Assembly (NCBI GenBank): GCA_964389755.1 | Contig: CAYMEW010000004.1 | Coordinates: forward strand, 62,001 to 126,000 | Direction of reading: 5' to 3' | Length of the DNA: 64,000 bases | Source of the DNA: JBBSUQ01 sp964389755 | GTDB taxonomy: Bacteria > Bacteroidota > Bacteroidia > Flavobacteriales_D > Crocinitomicaceae | Shown here: in pieces, positions 32,421 to 41,290 of the stretch | How the letters are laid out: each line of letters opens with the position of its first letter | How positions within the stretch are numbered: the stretch's first letter is position 1 | Program-made: the position numbers and the translations under genes | Notes under the pieces: model-generated | What the model was told of the DNA's origin: nothing | The model's database searches: none | Seen by the model: the letters and a program-made list of their open reading frames with translations, nothing else

Positions 32421-33116
32421 TTAGCTTTTGACGATCAGTTTGAAACCTTTTCCGTGCACATTCAGGATCTCGATCGCATCGTCCTCCTTGAGTAATTTAC
32501 GCAATTTGGCAATGTAAACGTCCATGCTACGGCCGTTGAAATAATTGTCATCTCCCCAGATCGCACGCAATGTCGCCTGACGGTCGAGAATCTCGTCCTG
32601 GTTCTTTACGAGCAGGTGCAACAACTGGTTTTCTTTGGTCGTCAGTTTTTTATCGCCTGAGTCAAGGTGAAGTACGCGACTGTCCGGTTCGTAAGGGATA
32701 TTCCCAACTTTCAGAATCGGGTGATCGCCTTTGTTCGGGGTGTCAACCCTGCGCAGAATTGCATTAATGCGCGCGAGCAGTTCCTCGATCGAGAACGGTT
32801 TGGTCAGGTAATCGTCGGCACCGGCCGTAAAGCCTTCGAGTTTGTCGTCTTTCATGGATTTAGCCGTCAGGAACAGGATCGGCACCTTCCGGTCGATCTC
32901 GCGAATCTCTTTTACAAGCGCATAACCATCCATTTCAGGCATCATTACATCGAAAATACAGAAGTCAAATTTATTTTCCCTAAAATAATCGAATGCGATT
33001 TTTCCGTTAACGGCCAGTTGCACACTGAAGCCTTTTGAGGTCAGAAAGGTTTTCAGCAACTGTCCCAGGTTGTCATCGTCTTCCGCTAATAAAATGTTTA
33101 GTTTTTTTTCGCTCAT
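32421..33116 (-). CDS. rprY: OmpR-family response regulator, RprY-like
   Basis: 231 residues. The receiver domain has the acidic pair in LLAEDDDN (about 10-15), phosphoacceptor Asp56 in FDVMMPEMDG, Thr84 in LTAK and Lys106 in TKPFS. A winged-helix output domain follows, with the LTTKENQLLHLLV segment and the recognition helix near GRSMDVYIAKLRKLL. It closely resembles Bacteroides RprY, a transcription regulator. The upstream kinase gene overlaps by 4 bases, the usual pairing. Downstream, a hairpin separates it from the polysaccharide genes. Its targets cannot be read here. The symbol is given by resemblance to the Bacteroides protein. Confidence 0.9.
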   Translation of the reverse strand: MSEKKLNILLAEDDDNLGQLLKTFLTSKGFSVQLAVNGKIAFDYFRENKFDFCIFDVMMPEMDGYALVKEIREIDRKVPILFLTAKSMKDDKLEGFTAGADDYLTKPFSIEELLARINAILRRVDTPNKGDHPILKVGNIPYEPDSRVLHLDSGDKKLTTKENQLLHLLVKNQDEILDRQATLRAIWGDDNYFNGRSMDVYIAKLRKLLKEDDAIEILNVHGKGFKLIVKS

Positions 33117-34738
33117 ACTTTGCTGTTTATTGTAAGTGTAAATTCTGAACCTTCTCCAAAGGTACTGCGTACATGAATGTCCCAGTTATGTAATTCGCAC
33201 ATTGCTTTTACATAGCTGAGTCCCAGCCCGAAGCCTTTCACATCGTGCACGTTACCGGTCGGAATGCGGTACAATTTATCAAAAATTCTCGTAATCTGGT
33301 CTTTTTTCATCCCGATTCCCCGGTCGCGGATGGAAATCGAATAGTTCTTTCCGGCCTTCTTAAGTTCGATACGGATATCGGGTGTTCCCCTGCTGTATTT
33401 AACAGCATTATCAAGCAGGTTGTTCAATACATTGGTGAGATGCAGCGAATCGGTTGTCACTTCGTAGATCTCATCTGGCAGCAAGGTTTCTACGGTTCCG
33501 TTCAGTGATTTAATACGAAAACGCGTGTCTTCCGCCAGGTTGTAAACCACTTCATTAAGAATCACGTGTTCGTAGTTTACCTGCTGTTCACCACGCTCGA
33601 GTACAGCGCTTTGCAGGATTTGCTCCACCAGTTTTTCAAGTCGCTTGTTCTCATTAACGATCATGTTTACGAACGGATCTTTCGGGTCGACCTGCCCGCC
33701 GACCATGTCACTGTCTTTCATAGCCTGGCAGGCAAGTGAAATCGTACTGATCGGTGTTTTGAACTCGTGGGTCATATTGGAAATGAAGTCGTTTTTGAGT
33801 TCGAAAAGTTTCTTTTGAGTGAGAATGGTCCGGAACATGAAAATGAGCGCAGCCACGATCAGTATAACAAGCAGGAGGCTGATTACGAATGGGATCCACA
33901 TTTCGCGCAGCAGGATGGTGCGCCTGTTCGGGAAGAAAACATGCAGGTAAAGCGCGTCGTCAAGCGTGTTTGCCGGGAATAGCTGGGTTTTGCGTGCCCG
34001 GCTATAATCGAGTTTCGGGTCGTAATCGGCTGGTGTGAACGCAAACTGTACAGGATTTCCGAATTCATCGGTAACCAGGAAACGATAGTCCGCCGGAAGG
34101 TTGTCGTGCTTCATTTCGGTGCGGATCACCGAATCCAGGAATGCGATATCAATGCGTTGTGCCGGGTCTTCATAAATGTTACTGCGAAAGGCATCCACGA
34201 TCATTTCGTTGACGAACCTGGCCTTTTTGAACAACTTTTGCATCACGCGCTGGTTGAGCCGTACGGAGAAAGTGATCGAGTCGGGATTGACATGCTGCGG
34301 TACGAGAAGCTCGTCCACGTGGCGAACGTCCCGGGCAAGTACTTTTTGCTCGGTCTGCACACCGCTGATTGAATCGTAGGCGGTCCCTTTGATGAGCAGG
34401 TAGTGCTTGTTTTCACCGTTCTCATAAACCGTCGTGTCCTGCACAGAAATGGATTCCTGCGGTGCGAGTAGGTTTTGAAATTCTTCCTTTAAAATGTCAC
34501 GGTAGTGCCCTGTAAAATCACGATTGACCACCTGCAGGTAGCGACGAATGTCTTCTGCTTTTTCGTGGCGGACGGCGATGCGTTCGAGTGCCGTGTTGAC
34601 CTTCGACGTGAACTGGGCCGATTTTCGGTCGTAAAGTTGCACCGTCTGGATAAATTGCACGATTAGCAACGCCACGAGCGCTGCGACCACGAAAAAGATA
34701 ACCAGGTTTACACGAACTTTTTTCATTGCATTATGCAA
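33113..34738 (-). CDS. rprX: Membrane sensor histidine kinase paired with the RprY-like regulator
   Basis: 541 residues. Transmembrane segments at about 10-30 and 280-304 flank a periplasmic sensor domain of about 250 residues. The phosphoacceptor His is in ISNMTHEFKTPIST. The HATPase has LNNLLDNAVKYS (N box), DRGIGM (G1) and GFGLGLSYV (G2). The first gene of a two-gene operon, it overlaps the regulator by 4 bases. This makes the pair a standard membrane-signalling two-component system like Bacteroides RprXY. A TAACTTCG sequence at 34743-34750 on the minus strand could be its -7 element, although the -33 spacing is not right. Confidence 0.9.
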   Translation of the reverse strand: MHNAMKKVRVNLVIFFVVAALVALLIVQFIQTVQLYDRKSAQFTSKVNTALERIAVRHEKAEDIRRYLQVVNRDFTGHYRDILKEEFQNLLAPQESISVQDTTVYENGENKHYLLIKGTAYDSISGVQTEQKVLARDVRHVDELLVPQHVNPDSITFSVRLNQRVMQKLFKKARFVNEMIVDAFRSNIYEDPAQRIDIAFLDSVIRTEMKHDNLPADYRFLVTDEFGNPVQFAFTPADYDPKLDYSRARKTQLFPANTLDDALYLHVFFPNRRTILLREMWIPFVISLLLVILIVAALIFMFRTILTQKKLFELKNDFISNMTHEFKTPISTISLACQAMKDSDMVGGQVDPKDPFVNMIVNENKRLEKLVEQILQSAVLERGEQQVNYEHVILNEVVYNLAEDTRFRIKSLNGTVETLLPDEIYEVTTDSLHLTNVLNNLLDNAVKYSRGTPDIRIELKKAGKNYSISIRDRGIGMKKDQITRIFDKLYRIPTGNVHDVKGFGLGLSYVKAMCELHNWDIHVRSTFGEGSEFTLTINSKV

Positions 34739-34818
34739 ACGCCGAAGTTACACGTTCAGGGTGCTCAAACAGATGCCTTAACCTTTTTTAACAGCGATGC
34801 GTAAGTTCTGCAATCGGC

Positions 34819-34826
34819 TAACTTTG
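34819..34826 (+). promoter_or_regulatory. Bacteroidota -7 promoter element for the 34876 gene
   Basis: TAACTTTG matches TAnnTTTG at every position, about 50 bases before the ATG at 34876. A second, weaker element TACCTTCG lies at 34863-34870, only 5 bases from the ATG. Neither has a clear TTG 19-21 bases upstream. Confidence 0.45.
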
Positions 34827-34875
34827 CGGATGTAAAACAAGAAAATAGCTGAATTAACGTTGTACCTTCGTAATA

Positions 34876-37800
34876 ATGGGTGAAAACAGGCGGATATGGC
34901 TTCTACTGCTTTTTGGGTGCTTGGCATGTGCGGGATGGTCTCAGACTTCCAGTTACCGTGAACGCAGTATTTCCGCCGATACCGATTCGCTGGTACTCGA
35001 TACGCTCACCATTTACCCGGGGTCCCTGGACGTATTTTGCGGAAATCAGCTTTTGCCAACGGGAGATTATCACCTTGACATTCAAACCGGGACGCTTTAC
35101 ATGGACCGCAAATGTCGGGAGAGCGACAGCCTGCACATTCGGTATCGTGTATTGCCGTTCAACCTGCACCAAAAGGTGGCACGAAGAGACACGAGCCAGG
35201 TATACGAACGCTACAAAGGCGACCGTGAACGGTTTATGATCACCAATTCTTCCTCCAATGCCGATATTTTTGGGGGAAGTTCGCTAAATAAGTCCGGGAG
35301 TATTTCAAGAGGCATCACCTTCGGGAACAGCCAGGACCTCGGAGTTAATTCTTCGCTGAACCTCGAACTTTCGGGAGACATCGCCCCGAACCTGAAACTG
35401 CTCGCTTCCGTTTCCGATGACAACCTGCCGATCCAGCCGGAAGGAAATACCAACAAACTCCAGGAGTTTGATCAGATCTACATTAAAATTTACAACGATC
35501 GCCTGCAGCTCATCGCGGGAGATTTCTGGCTGCGTAAGCCGAAAGGTTACTTTATGACCTACACCAAACGCGCGCAGGGACTTTCAATCAATTACCGCTG
35601 GTCGGCCGATACGAGTTCTTACTGGACGACCCAGGTCAGCGGAGCGCTTTCAAAAGGAAAGTTCCAGCGGCAGATCATCCAGGGAGTGGAAGGGAACCAG
35701 GGACCGTACAAACTGACCGGTGCAGACAATGAGCCTTTCATTATTGTATTGTCGGGAACAGAGCAGGTCTTCATCGACGGCCGCCTTCTTGAACGGGGAC
35801 AGGAATACGATTACATCATCAATTACAATACCTCCGAACTGATCTTTACCTCCCGGAACCAGATTACGAAGGATTCCCGGATCGTCGTTGAGTTCCAGTA
35901 TTCGGATCAGAGCTACGCACGTTCCTTGTTACAAACTTCCAATATTTATACATCGAGGAAGCTGACCTACTGGCTAAATGGTTATGCCGAACAGGATGCC
36001 AAAAACCAACCCTTGCAGCAAAGTTTGTCGCTCGCTGAAAAAATGCAGCTGTCCACCATCGGAGACAGCCTCGAACTGGCACGCGTTTCAAGTATCGATT
36101 CGGTCGGGTTTGCCGAGAATCAATTGCTTTACCGAATTACGGACAGTCTTGGTTACGATTCGGTACTCGTGTTTAGCGTGGATCCGGCACAAGCCATTTT
36201 TCGCGCGTCCTTTCAGTACGTCGGGAGCGGAAACGGCGATTACGTGCTCGATAACTACAACGCGCTCGGGAAGGTATTCCGTTGGGTGGCACCGGTGAAT
36301 GGTGTCAGACAGGGCGATCATGAACCTTCAAGACTCATTAACACGCCGAAGAAACGCCAGATGGTTACTACCGGTGCGAGCTATAAACTAACCGGAAAAC
36401 TCACGCTCGAAACGGAACTGGCGTATACGAAGAATGATCAGAATACCTTTTCGACGCTTGACTCGGCAGATGATGACGGATACGGTGGCTACACGCGCTT
36501 GATCGGTCTCGTCCCGCTTTCCAGGGACAGTATTCCGCGCTGGACGCTCGAGGCAAAAGGGGAACTGGAAATGCGTGACCGTAATTTTTCCCCGATCCAG
36601 CAATACCGGGCTGTCGAATTTGACCGGGACTGGAACATTCGTGGAAAACCCTACACCGGAAACCAGGTTTTTGCCATTGGCGGGGCTAATTTTAAAAATG
36701 CCCGTTACGGAAACCTGAACATTGAAGCGCAACAATTTACCTTTGGAAATGATTTCCGGGGATACAAAGCACTGACGAACGGGCGCTGGTCGCAAAAAGG
36801 ATTTTCCGCCGTTTGGGAAGGTTTCGCATTAAAGAGCCGTTCCACCGAAGAAAACGTTTTCGTACGTCACCGTGCCGAGTTATCGCAGGCACTTGGTAAA
36901 TACCTGCGCGTGGGTTATAAAGACGACCACGAATACAATGTTTTTTCCAATGCGCAGGTCCCCATGCTTACCAACAGCTACCAGTTTTTCGACTACCAGT
37001 TCTACCTGGCCAACGGCGATTCGATCAGTAATCAGTTCAAATTGTTCTACCGCGAACGGTATGATCAGCGTTCGGATAGTTCAGCCTTACTTCCGGCGGC
37101 GAAAGCAACCACAGTCGGAGGTGAAATGACCCTTTCACAATTGCGTAATCAGCGCCTCACGATCATTACGAGTTACCGGAGGCTTGCGATTCGTGACAGC
37201 ACACTTTTAAACCAGGCGCCCGAAAATACGCTGACCGGACGGATCGATTACGAATTGAAACTGTTTCGAAATGCGCTTAGCTGGAATAGTTTTTATGAGA
37301 TCGGGTCGGGACTCGAACTCCGAAAGGAATTTTTGTACATCAAGGTAAATGACGGGCAGGGAATTTATACATGGATCGATTATAACGGCGACGGAATAAA
37401 GGATCTCAATGAATTCGAAGTGGCGCAATATGTTGACCAGGCCAGCTACATTCGCGTATTTACGCCAAGCAATACCTACGTGCGCACCTTTTCCAACGAA
37501 TTTAATCAAAGTATATTCTGGCGCCCGGACCGCCTCTGGGCTTCCAAAAAAGGCATTTTGCGGTTTATGTCGCGCTTTTCCGACCAGTTCAGGGTGCGGT
37601 TGTCGCGAAAGACCAACTTCTTTGATGGAATCAGTTCGTTCAACCCTTTTGTGCAGGAGATCCGCGACACGAGTTTGCTCGCAACAGCCAGCAATATCCG
37701 GAATACCTTTTTCTTTAACCGGACATCAACCGTTTTCGGAGCGGAATATTCCTACCAGGACAGTCGCGGCAAGACCCTGCTTGCAAACGGCTTCGATTCG

Positions 37801-38331
37801 AAACAAAACACCTTTCACGAAGTGAGTGCCCGGCTAAACCTTCGCAGGAAATTTACCCTGGAGTCGACCTGGCAAACCGGTATTAAGATTAGCAACGCCG
37901 ATTATACTACCGGGCGGAACTACGAACTGAACTATTATTTTATTAAGCCGAGTTTCATTTACCAGCCGAACACGGTTTTTCGCATTTCGCTGGACGGGCG
38001 TTATTCCGAAAAAAACAATGTGGAAGAACTCGGTGGCGAACGTGCCATAGCCCGCGAACTCGGAAGTACGCTGAAATATAACCAGGCTGAAAAGGGAAGT
38101 TTTCAGGCCGGCATGAGCGTTATACAACTCGATTATGATGGCGAACAGAATTCGGCGCTGGGCTTTGAAATGCTCGAAGCGCTGAAACCGGGTATTAACT
38201 TTACCTGGAACCTGTCTTACCAGCGCTCGATCTCGAAAAACCTGCAACTTTCGATCCAGTACAACGGCCGAAAGTCCGAGCAAAACCGTCCGATTCATTC
38301 TGCCGGAATGGAAGTTAGGGCGTTTTTTTAG
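34876..38331 (+). CDS. Large outer-membrane beta-barrel protein candidate
   Basis: 1151 residues. A signal peptide (about 1-22, ending AGWSQ) leads into an N-terminal Ig-like region. The segment SLNKSGSISRGITFGNSQDLG and the following FDQIYIKIYNDRLQLIAGDFWL start a long run of amphipathic beta strands. A middle domain near QGPYKLTGADNEPFIIVLSGTEQVFIDG reads like a fibronectin/invasin-type module. The rest is rich in alternating aromatic and polar residues, and the protein ends in Phe-Phe (VRAFF), a normal signal for outer-membrane insertion. I recall similar large proteins in Bacteroidota with no assigned function. The arrangement faintly resembles SprA-like translocon subunits, without a firm match. 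It is followed after 100 bases by the O-acetylation operon. Confidence 0.7.
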   Translation: MGENRRIWLLLLFGCLACAGWSQTSSYRERSISADTDSLVLDTLTIYPGSLDVFCGNQLLPTGDYHLDIQTGTLYMDRKCRESDSLHIRYRVLPFNLHQKVARRDTSQVYERYKGDRERFMITNSSSNADIFGGSSLNKSGSISRGITFGNSQDLGVNSSLNLELSGDIAPNLKLLASVSDDNLPIQPEGNTNKLQEFDQIYIKIYNDRLQLIAGDFWLRKPKGYFMTYTKRAQGLSINYRWSADTSSYWTTQVSGALSKGKFQRQIIQGVEGNQGPYKLTGADNEPFIIVLSGTEQVFIDGRLLERGQEYDYIINYNTSELIFTSRNQITKDSRIVVEFQYSDQSYARSLLQTSNIYTSRKLTYWLNGYAEQDAKNQPLQQSLSLAEKMQLSTIGDSLELARVSSIDSVGFAENQLLYRITDSLGYDSVLVFSVDPAQAIFRASFQYVGSGNGDYVLDNYNALGKVFRWVAPVNGVRQGDHEPSRLINTPKKRQMVTTGASYKLTGKLTLETELAYTKNDQNTFSTLDSADDDGYGGYTRLIGLVPLSRDSIPRWTLEAKGELEMRDRNFSPIQQYRAVEFDRDWNIRGKPYTGNQVFAIGGANFKNARYGNLNIEAQQFTFGNDFRGYKALTNGRWSQKGFSAVWEGFALKSRSTEENVFVRHRAELSQALGKYLRVGYKDDHEYNVFSNAQVPMLTNSYQFFDYQFYLANGDSISNQFKLFYRERYDQRSDSSALLPAAKATTVGGEMTLSQLRNQRLTIITSYRRLAIRDSTLLNQAPENTLTGRIDYELKLFRNALSWNSFYEIGSGLELRKEFLYIKVNDGQGIYTWIDYNGDGIKDLNEFEVAQYVDQASYIRVFTPSNTYVRTFSNEFNQSIFWRPDRLWASKKGILRFMSRFSDQFRVRLSRKTNFFDGISSFNPFVQEIRDTSLLATASNIRNTFFFNRTSTVFGAEYSYQDSRGKTLLANGFDSKQNTFHEVSARLNLRRKFTLESTWQTGIKISNADYTTGRNYELNYYFIKPSFIYQPNTVFRISLDGRYSEKNNVEELGGERAIARELGSTLKYNQAEKGSFQAGMSVIQLDYDGEQNSALGFEMLEALKPGINFTWNLSYQRSISKNLQLSIQYNGRKSEQNRPIHSAGMEVRAFF

Positions 38332-38403
38332 AAAGAACACTTAATTAACAGTCGGTCCTTTACACTTTTTGTGAACTTTTACAGTTTAAGTAAATGTCTT
38401 ACT

Positions 38404-38411
38404 TAAATTTG
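38404..38411 (+). promoter_or_regulatory. Bacteroidota -7 promoter element for the SGNH/MBOAT operon
   Basis: TAAATTTG fits TAnnTTTG fully and lies 20 bases before the GTG start at 38432. The upstream -33 region lacks a clear TTTG at the right distance. Confidence 0.45.
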
Positions 38412-38431
38412 CAAGGAAAATAAAGCCGAAA

Positions 38432-39919
38432 GTGAAAAAACTCTCTCCCTTTCACATCTTGCTGGTACTCATTTTTGTAATGGGGTTGCTGTTTTTGCCT
38501 GCCTGGCTGATGCCAGAGGACGGAGTGTCTCTATTTGGCTGGAAAGTACGTTTTCTGACCACGGAAAACATGTTACATCCGCGGGAGCAACAGTCGGCGG
38601 ATATTACCGATATTCTGCAGGAAGTAGACACCGCTATGATCGACATCAATGACCCGATCCAGCGAAAACCGGTAAAACATACCTTCGATGGTAAAACGAC
38701 CACCGGCAAACCTTCAGGCGGCACAAATAAACTCGAAAGTTCGACGATCATCCACTTTTCGGACGAAGGGAAGAAGAACCTGTACGCCTTTTTTGAGAAA
38801 TTGGATGCAGCAGCACAGCCCGGAAAGAAGATCCATATTTTGCACTACGGCGATTCACAAATCGAAGGGGACCGGATGACCGCTTTTATCAGGCAGCGTA
38901 TCCAGGCTCATTTCGGCGGCCATGGCCCCGGCCTGATCCCGGCCATGAACGTGTATTCCACGATGACCTTCAAACAGAACTGGTCCCCGAATTTCATACG
39001 TTACGCGTGTTTCGGCGGTGATAATCAACTCAAGACGCGCAAATACGGAGTGATGGGATCCGCAGCGCGCTTTACACCTGAAATGAATGATTCGCTTCTG
39101 AGTTCGGAATTTACCGAAAAAGAAGGCTGGATCGAGTTCGAACCGAATCGCGGTGCTTATGAGCGGGCACGCGCCTATAACCAGGTTAAGTTGTACTATA
39201 CTTCCTGCCTGAAACCCTGTTCCATCAAAGTTTTTAAAGCCGGAGAACTGATCCATGAAGACAGCCTGGTGTCAGACGGTAAATTCCATGTATTCAAACT
39301 TTCATTTCCGGATACGCCGGGCAAGCTGAAATACGTTTTCAAAAGCACGGTAAGCCCGACCATCTGCGGGTTTGCGCTCGAAGGAGATCTCGGTGTTCAG
39401 GTCGACAACATCGCCATGCGTGGCTCGAGTGGTACGATTTTTGGCTCGCTCGAAGGAAATACGGCTTCCGCCATGTACAAAGATCTGAATGCACAACTGG
39501 TTATCATGCAATTCGGAGGAAACTCGGTGCCCTTTTTCAAAGACAGCGCTTCGGTACGGAATTTCGCGAGTTACTTCAAACGCCAGATCGGGATCGTGAA
39601 GAAATACAATCCCGGTGCGGTGGTCGTCGTGATCGGCCCGAGTGATATGTCACGTATGGTAGACGGTATTTACGAAACGTATCCCTTTTTGCCGTACTGT
39701 GTGCAAATGATGCGTAAATATACCCTGGAGGCCGGGGCCGGATACTGGGACCTGTTTAATGCAATGGGCGGACTGAATTCCATGAACTCGTGGGTGGACA
39801 AGGGACTCGCAGGTAAGGATTACATCCATTTCAGCCCGAAAGGAGCAAGTATTGCCAGCCAGTTGTTCTACGATGCGTTTTCGGCCGAATACGGGAAGTG
39901 GAAACAGGGCGTAAACTAA
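38432..39919 (+). CDS. Membrane-anchored SGNH/GDSL-type hydrolase or acyltransferase
   Basis: 495 residues starting at GTG 38432. One N-terminal transmembrane segment (about 7-25) anchors the rest in the periplasm. The SGNH fold motifs are visible: nucleophile Ser142 in HYGDSQIEGD, block III Asn364 in FGGNS, and Asp463 and His466 in GKDYIHFSPKG. Between them lies an inserted beta domain at about 215-330. SGNH proteins of this layout, such as AlgJ, AlgX and PatB, transfer acetyl groups to polysaccharides in the periplasm. The gene is the first of three in a row ending with an MBOAT protein, a strong sign of an O-acetylation system. Hydrolase activity remains possible. Confidence 0.88.
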   Translation: MKKLSPFHILLVLIFVMGLLFLPAWLMPEDGVSLFGWKVRFLTTENMLHPREQQSADITDILQEVDTAMIDINDPIQRKPVKHTFDGKTTTGKPSGGTNKLESSTIIHFSDEGKKNLYAFFEKLDAAAQPGKKIHILHYGDSQIEGDRMTAFIRQRIQAHFGGHGPGLIPAMNVYSTMTFKQNWSPNFIRYACFGGDNQLKTRKYGVMGSAARFTPEMNDSLLSSEFTEKEGWIEFEPNRGAYERARAYNQVKLYYTSCLKPCSIKVFKAGELIHEDSLVSDGKFHVFKLSFPDTPGKLKYVFKSTVSPTICGFALEGDLGVQVDNIAMRGSSGTIFGSLEGNTASAMYKDLNAQLVIMQFGGNSVPFFKDSASVRNFASYFKRQIGIVKKYNPGAVVVVIGPSDMSRMVDGIYETYPFLPYCVQMMRKYTLEAGAGYWDLFNAMGGLNSMNSWVDKGLAGKDYIHFSPKGASIASQLFYDAFSAEYGKWKQGVN

Positions 39920-39934
39920 AAAGAAGGATAAAAA

Positions 39935-41290
39935 TTGAGATTTTTTAAACACATATTATTTGTAACCGCTTTACTAATCACGCGAATACTCGCTGCGCAG
40001 GATTCGTTAACTGCTTCCCCCGCGCCGGTTCCGGAGGTTCCAAACGATTCACTGAGCGCATATAAATTCCCGCTATTCCAGACGCTCGATACAAACCTGG
40101 CGCAAACCTATCCCTTTATTCACTTCGACTACAACCAGTATCGTTTTTACTCGCGTACGAGCCCCAACTGGGAAAAGCTCTATGTGAAAATGCACGAAAT
40201 GATTGCCAATAAAGACCGCAAACTCAATTTTTACCACATTGGCGGGTCGCACATACAGGCGGACATCTACACGCACGATATGCGGACGTTTCTGCAAACC
40301 GAATGGGAAGGGCTTCCCGGCGAGCGCGGATTGATCTTTCCCTTTGACCTGGCACATACGAATAATCCGTTTAACTACGAATTCGATTCACCGAACCGCT
40401 GGGAAGGGCACCGCAGTGTGATCCATCACGATCGCGATTACGGCGTACTCGGGGCTTCGATAACCTGCGACGATTCAGCGTCCATCATCCGTTTTAAATA
40501 CGACCGTACCGCCGTGGCCCCTTCTTTCACGCGCCTTCGCATTTTCCATAATAAAGGTGAGTTTCCCGTAGAACTGAACTTCGGGAAAGATGAGATCCTG
40601 ATCATCGAAAAACGCCACGACCCGATTTTGGGTTATACCGATGTGTACTTCACAGATCCGCTGGATACTTTCGACGTTCAGTTTGCCCGCACCAGTAATT
40701 CGACTTACACCGTTGAAATTTATGGTTTTCAGTTAAGCAACACCGATCCGGGTATTTCGTATACGGCGATCGGGATTAACGGTGCCGGGCTGTACACTTA
40801 CCTGGACTGCAAGTATTTCGAGGAACAACTGTCAGCTTATCCGCCGGACTTTTTTGCCTTTTCGGTGGGAACAAATGACGGAAACGTTCCCTACAGCAGC
40901 TTTGATCCGCAACTCTACAAAAGTAACCTCGAAAAAATGATGCAGATCGTATTGCGTGCAAATCCCGATTGCGCCATCCTGCTGACCGTTCCGAACGATT
41001 CGTATTATCACCGGCGATACCTGAATAAGAATATTGCGCGCGAACGCACGGTTATTATTGAACTTGCCGAAAAATACAAAGTTCCCGTATGGGATCTCTA
41101 CGGCCTGATGGGAGAACTCGGATCTTCGAAAACCTGGATGCTCAAAGGTTTGATGAAAAGAGACCTGGTGCATTTTACATCACCCGGATACCATCTGAAA
41201 GGAGAACTTTATTTCGATGCATTCATGAAATGGATGAAGCAAATGGAAGAAAGACCCGTTCAACAATTAACGGATAAAGATCATGGATAG
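39935..41290 (+). CDS. Second exported SGNH-type protein of the acetylation operon
   Basis: 451 residues from a TTG start at 39935, preceded by AAGAAGGA. A signal peptide (about 1-21) exports it. The nucleophile is Ser105 in HIGGSHIQAD, a variant of GDS with Gly in place of Asp. Block III is GTND at 312-315, and the catalytic pair is Asp410 and His413 in RDLVHFTSPGY. A beta domain of about 100 residues (175-275) separates the halves. It is a paralog-like partner of the previous gene (16-base gap) and overlaps the MBOAT gene by 8 bases. Two SGNH proteins beside one MBOAT parallels alginate AlgJ/AlgX, where both act on the same glycan. Confidence 0.86.
   Translation: MRFFKHILFVTALLITRILAAQDSLTASPAPVPEVPNDSLSAYKFPLFQTLDTNLAQTYPFIHFDYNQYRFYSRTSPNWEKLYVKMHEMIANKDRKLNFYHIGGSHIQADIYTHDMRTFLQTEWEGLPGERGLIFPFDLAHTNNPFNYEFDSPNRWEGHRSVIHHDRDYGVLGASITCDDSASIIRFKYDRTAVAPSFTRLRIFHNKGEFPVELNFGKDEILIIEKRHDPILGYTDVYFTDPLDTFDVQFARTSNSTYTVEIYGFQLSNTDPGISYTAIGINGAGLYTYLDCKYFEEQLSAYPPDFFAFSVGTNDGNVPYSSFDPQLYKSNLEKMMQIVLRANPDCAILLTVPNDSYYHRRYLNKNIARERTVIIELAEKYKVPVWDLYGLMGELGSSKTWMLKGLMKRDLVHFTSPGYHLKGELYFDAFMKWMKQMEERPVQQLTDKDHG

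Noticed and set aside
34743..34750. TAACTTCG as a promoter for the RprX-like kinase
   Set aside because: The nearest TTTG is only 15 bases upstream, too close for the consensus; kept only as a mention.
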